Positions 23,035 to 32,809 of a DNA stretch of 64,000 bases are shown here, one piece after another. Position numbers and translations under genes: made by a program. A model generated the notes under the pieces. The model was not told the origin of the DNA and made no database searches. It worked only from the letters and a program-made list of their open reading frames with translations. Origin of the DNA: Acanthococcus lagerstroemiae (lineage: Eukaryota; Arthropoda; Insecta; Hemiptera; Eriococcidae); NCBI GenBank assembly GCA_031841125.1, contig CM063112.1, positions 22,222,603-22,286,602 of the forward strand, written 5' to 3'. Position 1 is the first letter of the stretch. Each line of letters begins with the position of its first letter.

Positions 23035-23349
23035 AGTGAGGTTACTCTCTGTAAGACTCTTTCAAACATTTTAAAGATTTGCAAAGATTGATCGAGGCTT
23101 CTTTATGACATGCAGACTTGCTGAAGAAGCTTCAGGACCCTTGAAGACTTGATGAAGTTTTGTTAAGAGTCTATGGGACTGCTTAAAGCTCCTCAAGACT
23201 TGTTCGTGATTTCGTGCGACCCTTATAGATTTACTTAAAAAAGGCTACAACTCCTCGAGACCCGCGTACGACTTTCAATATTCTTTTATATATGTTTGGG
23301 ATTCCTAAGACTCTTTAAAACTCTAGCAAGCTAGTTTGAGACCCTGTAA

Positions 23350-23703
23350 CAGGGTGTGTACAAGGCCCGGAAATTAGAAAAAGTCAGGATTTTTGAAAGT
23401 AGCCCAGAAAGTCAGGAAAACGTCTGAAAATTTCGAGGAATTTACTCAAAGGTCAGAAAAAAATTAATAAATTACCATCCAATGGAAGATTCTGTAGGAA
23501 ATCTCATAATATGAATAAATGAAAATTAAGAAATAATATTCTATGGACGTGCTGAATTTATAAACCCTTTCCTCTCTCTCTCTCTCTTCATATATTTGAA
23601 ATTTAAAAACAGTCCGAAAACTTTTATGTATAGATTCTTCAAATGCAAAAAAGGTCAGGAAAAGTCAGGAAACATTTTTTTTGTAGAGTCTGTAAACACC
23701 CTG
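23350..23703. mobile_element. Non-autonomous element with CAGGGTGT ends
   Basis: The left end CAGGGTGTGTACA and the right end TGTAAACACCCTG are inverted repeats. The 354-bp insert interrupts the phrase that reads CTCTGTAAGGTATTTGTAC in copy 3 of the tandem unit. TGTAA occurs on both sides of the insert. The interior has a TC microsatellite and repeated GTCAGGAAA phrases. Confidence 0.65.
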
Positions 23704-23717
23704 TGTAAGGTATTTGT

Positions 23718-23960
23718 CAGTGGTGGATCTATGGGGGGGGGGGGGACTTCGGGCCGAAGAAGAAAAAAAACATTGCAAAAGTATATTATATAAAAATGTA
23801 ATGAACTTGTACGTTCATTTTGAAACGATTTAATCACATTATGAAACTTGTCTTCAAAAACTATTTAAAATGACATCCATCTCGGTTTCTTAGGAGGCGG
23901 AGGTGGAAAAAGTTTTATTTTCAAAATACCCTCCTTGGAAAATTTTTCGATCCGCCACTG
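23718..23960 (+). mobile_element. hAT-type MITE (CAGTGGCGGATC family), copy 2
   Basis: The ends are CAGTGGTGGATCTA and GATCCGCCACTG. The flanking 8-mers GTATTTGT (23710-23717) and GCATTTAT (23961-23968) match at 6 of 8, and the uninterrupted GTATTTGTAC is seen in tandem copies 1 and 3. The interior matches the MITE at 15950, including the GAAACGATTTAATCAC stretch. A run of G is near the left end. Confidence 0.85.
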
Positions 23961-24097
23961 GCATTTATACGAATAATACTCTGTAGTCTGTGTTCCCTGT
24001 TCTAACGCCATTATTTAAAACTTGGTGACTGCTCAAGATACTAAGGATTTGTTACAACTCTTCCAGGCTCTGTACAACTCGTCAAGACATTCATGAA

Positions 24098-24590
24098 TAT
24101 TTCTCCATACTTGTTCAAGATAAGGTGACTCTGTGTAATGCTCTTTCAAATTTTTTAGAAATTCCTTAAGACGGTACGAGACTTATTTATGACTCTTTAT
24201 GACATGCAGACTTGTTAAAGACGCTTCAAGACTCTTGAAGATTTGTTAAGACTCTATGATACTGCTTAAAGCTCTTCAAGACTCATTTAGGATTCCATGC
24301 GACTCTTACAGATTTACTTTAAAAAACCCCATGACTTTTCGAGACTCGCTTACGACTTTCGATATTCTTTTATATTTGTTTGGGACTTCCTGAGACTCTT
24401 CAAAACTTCAGCAGGCTGGTTTCAGACTCTGTAAGGTATTTGTACAAAGGATACCCCATACCCCTGTTCTAACGCCATTTTTTGAAACTTGGTGACTGGT
24501 TAAGATGTTAAATATTTAACACAATTCTTCCAGACTCTGTTACAACACTCAACCAGACTAATTTAAGACTCTGTAAACCTGCCATTTCTG
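24098..24590. repeat. 500-bp tandem unit, copy 3 (uninterrupted)
   Basis: It starts ATTTCTCCATACTTGTTCAAG, has the same AGACT-rich body and the landmark CCCTGTTCTAACGCC, and serves as an empty site for the insertions in copy 2. Confidence 0.8.
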
Positions 24591-24604
24591 AAGCGTTTCC
24601 TATT

Positions 24605-24945
24605 TCAATTTTAGCATTTTATATGCTTTTACTACTGGGTATACTTGAGCGAAAATCGTGTAACGCTCGAAAACCATAATGCTCCCCCGACACGAATTCA
24701 GTGGTTGACATTTACAATCTGCAGCCGTGTTGTTAATAGAAATCCCCCCCCCCCCCGACACGAAACCAGTCCGTATGATTTAGCTCTTCATGGTGACAAT
24801 TCAGTTCAGTGGTTGACATTTCCATGGAAATTAATTTTTCTTCCAGCCATGTGCTCACTGATCTTGATCTTTGCTGCGCCCTGCACGATTACAGTCTGCA
24901 GCCGTGTTGTCAATAGAAATTTCCACGGATTTTTTTTTTATTAGG
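24605..24945. repeat. Dispersed repeat, relative at 36200-36350
   Basis: TTTTATATGCTTTTACTACT and TACTTGAGCGAAAATCGTGT recur at 36.2-36.33 kb. Inside, GCAGCCGTGTTGTTAATAGA occurs twice (24722 and 24898), and a C14 run is near 24746. Class unknown. Confidence 0.55.
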
Positions 24946-25115
24946 GTACGAAAGCATGTATTTTTTATGACATTTTGAAACTATTCTAGGCTTTGTTGAG
25001 ACTCATGAAACTCTTCTAGCTTAGTTCTTTACTTATAGAGGATGGTTCCAGGTTTTCTGATGTCCTTTGAAGTTTTCCTGAACTTGTTTGTTTTTGGTCT
25101 AGTTGAGCCTGAAGA

Positions 25116-25394
25116 CAAGGGCGAAACTATAGGGGATGTGGGGGTTGAACCCCCCCCCCCCCGCCCCAATAATTTTGCAGTCGGCAAATTTTGAAACAGT
25201 TCATTTGAATTTTCCATTTTGTATGAATGTTTGTTCATTTATTTTTATTTTTTCAATTCCAAAATATTTCGATTAAATCGACAAATTTTTAATTTTTAAA
25301 AGATTTTGTCGGCAAATTTTTAGTTTTCAAAAAATATTTGTCGGCAAATTTTTCTTCTTCACCTCCCCAAACTGAAAGTCACATTTCATTTCTG
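25116..25394. mobile_element. hAT-like MITE (CAGGGACGAAACT family), short copy
   Basis: The left end CAAGGGCGAAACTAT and a C14 run are followed by CCCCAATAATTTTGCAGTCG. The body has repeated GTCGGCAAATTTTTAG and the right end resembles AAGTCACATTTCATT. It is a shorter relative of 27161-27803. The left flank CCTGAAGA equals the right flank of that longer copy. Confidence 0.6.
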
Positions 25395-25726
25395 AAGAAT
25401 GGAGTTCACCCAAGACTCCTGTCAGAGACTAGTCAGTTAAAAGCCGAAGGTTTCAAGCTAAGTATCCAACGTTATCTGAAAGGTTGAAACAAAGCTGAGA
25501 TGTGGAAGACAGTAGCAAACGTTGAATGTCGAATTTCAGTGACTATTCTGTTCTTACTAGATTCTCTGCTTGACCTACCGCCTAAAATTTAAGAAAGTTG
25601 AACATTTTACGAAAATTTAAAAGCAGGCCCGTAGCCAGCCATCTGCGGTAGGTGGTGCTGACTGTTTACCAGGGGGGGGCGAGCTTGAGGATACACATAG
25701 TGTATAATGTGAAGAGTTTTACGGGG

Positions 25727-25981
25727 CAGTGGTATAGCCAAGGGGCAAAGAGGGCGAATGCCCCCTAAGGAACCTGAAATAGAATGTAAAATATGCAGAA
25801 ATGAGCAATTTTTCGCCTTTAAACACATTTCTTCGAAAAATTTTTGCTTGAGTAGTGATTCTACCTTCATTTTCATACAATAGTCCTCTATTTTTAATTC
25901 AATTTTCGACTTTTTCTCCCTTGAAAATCTTACTTTGCCCCCCTCCCTCGTCCCCACCAGAAAATCCTGGCTACGCCACTG
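25727..25981. mobile_element. MITE, GCGTAGCC end family
   Basis: The ends are CAGTGGTATAGCCA and TGGCTACGCCACTG. I find no matching flanks, so one end may be rearranged. A second left-like end, CAGGCCCGTAGCC, lies 100 bases upstream at 25624 and may be a nested relative. Confidence 0.6.
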
Positions 25982-26640
25982 ATTGAATTTGGTCTCAAAA
26001 TTCATAATCAGAACTAGTGAATCAACTTACCAACAACCCATTGAAAAAATTGAATAGATCGCGTGAAAAAAAATTAACACGCAGAACGATCAAATTTTCG
26101 AACTTTTGTAAGTAAAAAAACTCTATTTTTGTGGACTTATCACGTTATCAGTTCTCAAACAGCCATTCAGGCATTTAACCATCGATGTGAACTGGATCGC
26201 GAGCCAACTACTGTGTTTGTGAATATTGTAATGTGACACAAGAAAAAGACCTGTGTGTCTGAAACTCTGGATGGACACTCGGGCCCTTTTCTGGCGACAC
26301 GTCACATATAGAAGAACGACAAAGGCCAAACATACGATTCATTCATATTTAAAAGCAAAATCAGTGTTGACAAGTTTATGAACATTAAAATGTAGTGGAA
26401 CGAAAAGTTTGGAATAAAACAAGCGAGAAAAACAGAAGGAATTCGTCATTTTTATTCACAAAATTTTACCAGGGGAGGCTCCGGCAAGCGTTAGGAGGTG
26501 CTCAGTACCCCCTAGCACCACCCTGGCGAGGAGCCTGGCGTAATTATGATTTTTTAAATGATGTTATCTCTGCCCAGGGGGGGGGGAGGCTCAAGATACC
26601 TTTAGAGGGGGCTCAGCCCTAACTTGCCCTCCATGGCTGT

Positions 26641-26725
26641 CTCTTTTCATGTGCTCTCACCCGAGCCCTGGAACCGCCCCTTTGAGCATTACCTCAGACC
26701 TCCATGGCTACGGGGCTGTCTAAAA
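26641..26725 (-). mobile_element. tRNA-derived SINE, 3' fragment
   Basis: The reverse complement reads GGTAATGCTCAAAGGGGCGG, then TTCCAGGGCTCGGGTGAGAG, matching the 3' half of the SINEs at 5994, 36755 and 62531. The tRNA-like head is missing. Confidence 0.7.
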
Positions 26726-27153
26726 GTTGAAAGCAAAAGACTTATTTTCCAATGTCACAAGCTGAATCCGATAGCAAATGTTCTAGTATTTAATTTACGT
26801 GCTTTGGGCCTGGTGAATCCAGAGAAATTTAGTCTGGAACAAAAGTCAAAACTCCGTGTTTTTTTCCATAAGAACGACAGGGGGCTTGTGACACGGACTC
26901 CCCTAAATCTGATCGACCTGAAACTTTGTAGGTTTTTTTAAAATTGATTTCATTGGAACCAATTTAGGAGACGAATCAGAGGAAATTCAGAAGAAAAAAA
27001 AAGATCACCAAGAGTAAATAACAACCACCTTAATGTGTAAAGGAAGTTGTGTGTTCCTCTCAAGTATTCCTAATATCCTTCCAGCTTACCCTCCCAGACT
27101 AAGGTATGCTCATGTGCGCAAATGTGAGTGCTTGGGGGATAAGGTTCCAATCT

Positions 27154-28098
27154 GCATTTGCAGGGACGAAACTATGGGGGGGGGGCGTGAAAAAACCCCA
27201 ATAATTTGACAGTCGGAAAATTTTGAAACTCTTCATTTAAATTTTTCATCTTCTAAGGTATAATGTTTTAATGAAGCCTAAAAAATTCTTGAACAAATTC
27301 GGAAGATCCTTGAAGTCTCAGAGAAGTCTGAAAGAGTCCTAATAGTCTTACATAAGTTGGAGGAGGAGGTCTTGATGGGTCAAAAGAGTCTTATTATTAT
27401 AGTATTAAATGAATCCAAGAAACCTCTCGGATGGTATGTTTGCACAAGAGCTGAGGAAGGAGAATGTCTCAAGCGTCTCACTACAAACAGGCGCTTCAAA
27501 AATAAGGATAAAAGAGGAACGAAGGAAGGAAGAAAAATAAATAGTAGAAAAAAGGCAGACTTTTTTTGAGGGTACAAGGATGTTCCCAAAAATAAGTCCG
27601 CGGGCCTACATATATTGCTTCTGTTTAATTATTATATTATTATTATTTTTCAATTAGGAAATCCTTTAATTGAAAAATCGGCAAATTTTCAAATTTTTAA
27701 AATGTTTTGTCGGCGAATTTTTAGTTTTCCAAAAATATTCGTCAGCAAATTTTCCTCCTCCACCCTCCCCCCGCCCCTAACTGAAAGTCAAGTTTCGCCT
27801 CTGCCTGAAGAAGAGTCTTTAATAGGTCTTAAAGAGTCTCAGAAAAGTCAACGAATCTGAAAAAGTCTCTGTAGAGCGTGGAAGAATCTGTAGAAATAAT
27901 CTAGGACAATTCTGGATAAGTCTTGAAAAATAAAGTACACCTGACAGAATGTATGAGGATTAACCCCCCCCCCCCTCTCTCTCTCAAAACCGGGAGGAAA
28001 CTTGAAAATACACGCTTTGACATTCATTTCAAAAAGTCTTATAAGATTTTGTAAAAGACTGGAAGAGTGTGAGAAAATCTATGCGGCGCATACATGCT
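27154..28098. repeat. Left copy of a near-identical 945-bp direct repeat flanking an R1 LINE
   Basis: The 945 bases from GCATTTGCAGGGACG to GCATACATGCT recur at 30234-31181. Reading both through, I see only two differences, both in homopolymers (G10 vs G11 and C12 vs C14). The block holds a hAT-like element (27161-27803) and AGTCT-rich sequence. The short open frames in it are identical in both copies and have no known domain. It is most simply a very long target-site duplication of the LINE between the copies. Confidence 0.85.
27161..27803. mobile_element. hAT-like element (CAGGGACGAAACT ends), long copy
   Basis: The ends CAGGGACGAAACT and AGTTTCGCCTCTG are inverted repeats and the body is 643 bp. 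A G10 run follows the left end, and GTCGGCGAATTTTTAG is near the right end. The flanks differ (TGCATTTG and CCTGAAGA), so its own duplication is not preserved. It is repeated exactly in the right-hand copy of the 945-bp block. Confidence 0.6.
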
Positions 28099-30233
28099 CA
28101 TATGGTGGAGCGTAAGGCGATGCACGCATGCCCAATTGGCTCCCCAGACACCGCCCCTCGCCATTCGCAACCCGGAAACTACCATCTCTAGCATATCGTC
28201 GGGTTGCTGGTGCGGACGTATTGAGGCTGGCCCGAGCCCCCATTTCGTCGACCGTGTCGGTGCGCGCTGTCCTCAAGGGCCACTACGGCGCACCCTACTG
28301 ACCGAGGGAACCGCCATTGTCGCGACGACGACCTGGAATTCGAGTGCACCGCAGACGGACGCGCTGCCGTTGCTCCAACCCTTCACCTCCTCGTCTGGGT
28401 GCATGTGTCGACGCAGGAAGGTGGTGACGGCGGGTGAGCTTCTCTTCTTCAGGATGGTACAGGATCGATGGTGTGGGCCGAGCTTTCTCCGTCGGCCCTC
28501 TGCCTCGACCACTCTGCCTGCATCTTCCTCTTCATGATGGCCGAGACAAAGGCCGACACCCGGTTCCAACTGCTGCCGCTCTTCATCATCTCCGGAACCA
28601 GGGTGTCCGGCGCGAGACGGCTGATGTCGTCGTCTTCTTCCTCTTCTTCGTCGTCTTCTTCATCCGGCTCATCGCGTGGTGTTGAAACCGTCCCGCGCCT
28701 CTCATGCTTCCAGGCCTCACACTCGAACAGGGTGTGCCATGGTGTGTCTTCCGCCCCTCGATCACAGTGCGTGCACACGGGGCTCGGCGCTATCGCCATC
28801 CGGTGTAGGTACGTGCCGAAGCACCCGTGGCCGCTCAGGACTTGGGTAAGGTGGAAGTTCAGTGCTCCGTGCACTCTTCCTACCCATCCATCGAGGTCGC
28901 GTATCAGCGCTCGGGTCCACTCGCCCTTGGACGAATGGGCGAGCGCGTCCTTCCACTTCCGAAGCGTGTCCTGCTGGATGACTCGCTTGACCCGAAGTGC
29001 TTCTCTTCTCGTCTTCGCTTTCTTCTTCGCACCGTATACCTCCGCTATTTCGCCGACCTTGAGTTCGATCGGCGGTATACGCGCTAACACGCCTACTGCC
29101 TCCGAAGAAACAGTGCGGTATGCACTGACACACCTCATCGCGGCTTTTCGCTGGATCTTCTCCATCTCCACTCTTCTATACGGAATCTTGATGGCGTCGG
29201 CGAATACCGGCGCCCCGTATAGGAGGACCGACATCACTACGTTGACGTACAGTCTTCTTCTCTGCTCTTTCGGTCCCCCTAGGTTCGACATCAGACGGGA
29301 CAGCTGGCCGGCTACTCGATCCGCCTTCTCAGCTGCCCGTCGGAAGTGTTCTCGGAACGACAGCTTCCCGTCGAACCACAGCCCCAGGTACTTCAGGGCT
29401 GTACAGGGCGCAATCTCCACACCTTTTAGGACGAAGGTGGGTGGGCTGTACTTGCGGCGCGTTGTAAACAAAACAGCTTCCGTCTTCTGCACCGCCAAGC
29501 ACAACCCCGCCGACTCGATCCAGCGGGTCAGCGTCTCCAACGCCTGGTTAACCCGTCGCGTGACCTCTGCTGTCGTTTCTGCCTGGCACACCACCAGCGT
29601 GTCATCAGCGTAGCAGATCAACTTCACGCCTGGTGGTAGTGCCAGCTTCAGCAATCCGTTGAAGGCGGCGTTCCACAGGGTAGGTCCGAGTACTGATCCC
29701 TGAGGAACGCCGCAGGTCATCGCTCTCGTGATTGGACCGGCCGCCGACTCCATCTCTATTCGGCGGCCGGTGAAGTAGCTTCTGATGATGCGCACGAGGT
29801 AACCAGGTACCCGCGCCAACTCCAACGCCTCTATGATACGCGTATACGGTATCGAGTTGAACGCGTTCTTGATGTCGAGGCTGACTGCCGCGCAGAACTG
29901 CCGCTCGCGAATCGCCTTCTCCGCCAACTTCCTTAACTTAAGCGCGGCGTCCGCAGTCGAGCGGCCAGTTCTGAATCCGTACTGACTGCTCGAAATTGTC
30001 TTCCGCTTCTCAAAGTGCTCCTCCAACCTATTCGCGATGGTTCGCTCAAACACCTTGCCGACGGTGTCGAGCAGGCAAATAGGCCGGTACGAGGACGGCT
30101 GACCATCTGGTTTTCCTGGCTTCTTGATCAAGGCCAGCCGCGCCGCCTTCCATCTGCTCGGAAATGTCCCCTCCTGCAACGCACGGTTGTAGACGTTGGT
30201 CAGGAGGGACGGATCTGCACGGTGGACCACTTC
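28099..30233 (-). mobile_element. 5'-truncated R1-clade non-LTR retrotransposon
   Basis: The insert of 2135 bp lies exactly between the two copies of the 945-bp repeat. It is much richer in G and C than its surroundings. On the minus strand it carries the 593-codon reverse-transcriptase frame, then a 3' untranslated part of about 350 bases that ends without a poly(A) tail at CGCATCGCC... CCACCATATG. The endonuclease and ORF1 are absent, as expected of 5' truncation. 3'-end relics of the same family lie at 18178, 40702 and 56003. Confidence 0.85.
28449..30230 (-). CDS. R1-clade retrotransposon reverse transcriptase, 5'-truncated ORF2
   Basis: This 593-residue frame is the reverse transcriptase of a non-LTR element, which copies its RNA at a nicked chromosomal target. 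Visible blocks are YRPICLLDTVGKV (48-60), YGFRTGRST (84-92), SLDIKNAFNSI with the first catalytic Asp (119), GVPQGSVLGPTLWN (174-187), YADDTLVV with the Asp pair (207-214) and KYLGLWFD (280-287). The C-terminal zinc knuckle is C-X2-C-X9-H-X4-C (Cys486, Cys489, His499, Cys504). The LTQVLSGHGCFGTYL stretch and the knuckle are typical of the R1 group. A run of Asp/Glu follows (about 517-533). The first triplet of the listed frame is GTG, and the frame stays open to the truncation point, so there is no true start. The uninterrupted frame implies a recent insertion. The N-terminal endonuclease is missing, so this copy cannot move by itself. Confidence 0.9.
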   Translation of the reverse strand: MVHRADPSLLTNVYNRALQEGTFPSRWKAARLALIKKPGKPDGQPSSYRPICLLDTVGKVFERTIANRLEEHFEKRKTISSSQYGFRTGRSTADAALKLRKLAEKAIRERQFCAAVSLDIKNAFNSIPYTRIIEALELARVPGYLVRIIRSYFTGRRIEMESAAGPITRAMTCGVPQGSVLGPTLWNAAFNGLLKLALPPGVKLICYADDTLVVCQAETTAEVTRRVNQALETLTRWIESAGLCLAVQKTEAVLFTTRRKYSPPTFVLKGVEIAPCTALKYLGLWFDGKLSFREHFRRAAEKADRVAGQLSRLMSNLGGPKEQRRRLYVNVVMSVLLYGAPVFADAIKIPYRRVEMEKIQRKAAMRCVSAYRTVSSEAVGVLARIPPIELKVGEIAEVYGAKKKAKTRREALRVKRVIQQDTLRKWKDALAHSSKGEWTRALIRDLDGWVGRVHGALNFHLTQVLSGHGCFGTYLHRMAIAPSPVCTHCDRGAEDTPWHTLFECEAWKHERRGTVSTPRDEPDEEDDEEEEEDDDISRLAPDTLVPEMMKSGSSWNRVSAFVSAIMKRKMQAEWSRQRADGESSAHTIDPVPS

Positions 30234-31181
30234 GCATTTGCAGGGACGAAACTATGGGGGGGGGGGCGTGAAAAAACCCCAATAATTTGACAGTCGGAAA
30301 ATTTTGAAACTCTTCATTTAAATTTTTCATCTTCTAAGGTATAATGTTTTAATGAAGCCTAAAAAATTCTTGAACAAATTCGGAAGATCCTTGAAGTCTC
30401 AGAGAAGTCTGAAAGAGTCCTAATAGTCTTACATAAGTTGGAGGAGGAGGTCTTGATGGGTCAAAAGAGTCTTATTATTATAGTATTAAATGAATCCAAG
30501 AAACCTCTCGGATGGTATGTTTGCACAAGAGCTGAGGAAGGAGAATGTCTCAAGCGTCTCACTACAAACAGGCGCTTCAAAAATAAGGATAAAAGAGGAA
30601 CGAAGGAAGGAAGAAAAATAAATAGTAGAAAAAAGGCAGACTTTTTTTGAGGGTACAAGGATGTTCCCAAAAATAAGTCCGCGGGCCTACATATATTGCT
30701 TCTGTTTAATTATTATATTATTATTATTTTTCAATTAGGAAATCCTTTAATTGAAAAATCGGCAAATTTTCAAATTTTTAAAATGTTTTGTCGGCGAATT
30801 TTTAGTTTTCCAAAAATATTCGTCAGCAAATTTTCCTCCTCCACCCTCCCCCCGCCCCTAACTGAAAGTCAAGTTTCGCCTCTGCCTGAAGAAGAGTCTT
30901 TAATAGGTCTTAAAGAGTCTCAGAAAAGTCAACGAATCTGAAAAAGTCTCTGTAGAGCGTGGAAGAATCTGTAGAAATAATCTAGGACAATTCTGGATAA
31001 GTCTTGAAAAATAAAGTACACCTGACAGAATGTATGAGGATTAACCCCCCCCCCCCCCTCTCTCTCTCAAAACCGGGAGGAAACTTGAAAATACACGCTT
31101 TGACATTCATTTCAAAAAGTCTTATAAGATTTTGTAAAAGACTGGAAGAGTGTGAGAAAATCTATGCGGCGCATACATGCT
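30234..31181. repeat. Right copy of the near-identical direct repeat (948 bp)
   Basis: It has the same sequence as 27154-28098 apart from one extra G and two extra C in homopolymers. Beyond it, unique text (ACCCGGTACG) resumes. The block ends exactly where the LINE insert begins, which supports target duplication rather than chance proximity. Confidence 0.85.
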
Positions 31182-32660
31182 ACCCGGTACGCATTTTTGT
31201 AGTCAATTCATTCTACGACTACAGAGAATGACAACATACTACACATTATGACATCAATATTTGATGGGTGTGCAGCTGAGTCTACAGACCCCCCCCCCCC
31301 CTCTAACAAGTCGAACATTTATGACTGTAATCGAAAATTTTGTAAATATTAAGGACAGCCGCATAGATTTTATGTTTAAATTTAGAAAAATTTATTTTCA
31401 GAGTTGGGTATGTAATTTTTTCTTATGAATTTTTCGAATTATGTTTAATCCTCACACCTATCCAGTCCCATAGAGAGAAGAAGAGAGCCTAAGGGGAATT
31501 TCCACGGGCCCCCTCTCCTTCCAGTTCATTTTGTTCTTTTGTCAGTCGGAAAAAAATTATAAGCATACATTCAAAACCAGAATTTTTTATTTTCCTTTCA
31601 TTAAGGAGAGATTGCTGATTTGATGTACAGTATGATGGAAGCATTGAAATTCAGGCCTTTAAAAATATCGCCCCCCTGCAAGTCCGGACCGGAGGTATGC
31701 CCTCATCTCGTTAGGGTTGCACCTACCCTTAGTTAAAATTATATATACAGTAATGAGTCTTATCATGGAGAATAGCCTGGAAAAAAATACAGGATTCACC
31801 ACTGATGGAGAAATAATCTTAATCCGAAAAAATTTTAGAAGTAGCATTAAGTAATTTTCTGTGAGGGTCTTGAAGAGTAAAATAGTCGGAAATAACTTCA
31901 AGGAAGTGTGGAGATATATTCCCGCCTTCCTCCCTCAACGACGGAAAAAAACCCTGAAAATACACATGTTACTGCTCATCCTAAAGGGTCTCAAAAGGTG
32001 TTTTATACAAATCTAGAAAAATCTAAAAATTCTTTGTAGACTCTTGAAATAATAATCTTGAATAAGAATGAAAAAGTCTTAGAGATGGCCTTGAAAAAGT
32101 ATAGAAGAGTTTTGAAGAATAAAATACGTCTGAAAGAATTTCAAAAAACTATGAGGATATGAATCTATTTAATGTGTTGTGTTACCTGATGATGACAGTG
32201 ATGTCGAAACGTCGTGTTAATAAATTGTAATTGATTTTATGAGTGATTTGCCTCTATACTTAATAATTATGATGATATATTTCCCACCACATCCTTTCTC
32301 CGAGCCATGGAAAAAATTACAAGATACTCATTGCTATCATTTTAACAAGTTTCAACGGTTCTGGAATAATAATCGATGCGAAAAAGTTTTTCTGGAAAAC
32401 TTATACCGAGTAAAATATTTGTACGTCTGAAATAATTCTAAAAACGTATGGTGAGAAGGTCCCCTTTACTCGGAGCTGGAGAAAAAGTTGATAATTATCA
32501 ATTTTTACGACTCAAAGCGTTGGAAAAAAAAACACTCGTTGCTATGTAATTTTTTAAAACTACTCCCATCCCCTTCAAAGTTTTTTTATTTACAAGACTG
32601 ATTATTATTCCACTTGATAGATTGGTAAGATCCAGAAAATTTGAGCATGATTTGAGGCGA
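31182..32660. other. AT-rich sequence with AGTCTT phrases and a dispersed repeat
   Basis: The stretch 31463-31640 is the inverted partner of 15641-15801. The stretch 31860-32115 is rich in AGTCTT and GAAAAAGTCTT phrases, the reverse complement of the AGACT vocabulary at 22-24 kb. A C11 run is near 31290. No gene is seen. Confidence 0.5.
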
Positions 32661-32809
32661 GGGTGGAGGGGTTTGGTCACCCAATTCAAAAATTCTATCA
32701 TCAGCTTGTTAAATTTCTGATATGGCAGGATCGACAAATTTCGCTCATAATTTCAAAATTTTTAGAACCATCGAATTTTCTCTCCAGAAGGGGCAATTGC
32801 CTCCGTTGC

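Larger units (their letters stand above)
22843..24097. repeat. 500-bp tandem unit, copy 2 (three insertions)
   Basis: It has the same landmarks as copies 1 and 3 but is expanded by inserts at 22869-23034, 23350-23703 and 23718-23960. Removing the inserts restores a unit of about 490 bp that lines up with its neighbours. Confidence 0.8.

Noticed and set aside
27357..27860. Two proteins duplicated exactly at 30438-30941
   Set aside because: They are identical only because the whole 945-bp block is duplicated. The frames lie within a MITE and AGTCT-rich sequence and have no domain.
28468..29613. A 381-codon plus-strand frame in the GC-rich block
   Set aside because: It is antisense to the R1 reverse transcriptase, whose catalytic motifs are plain on the minus strand. 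Its length follows from the high GC content.
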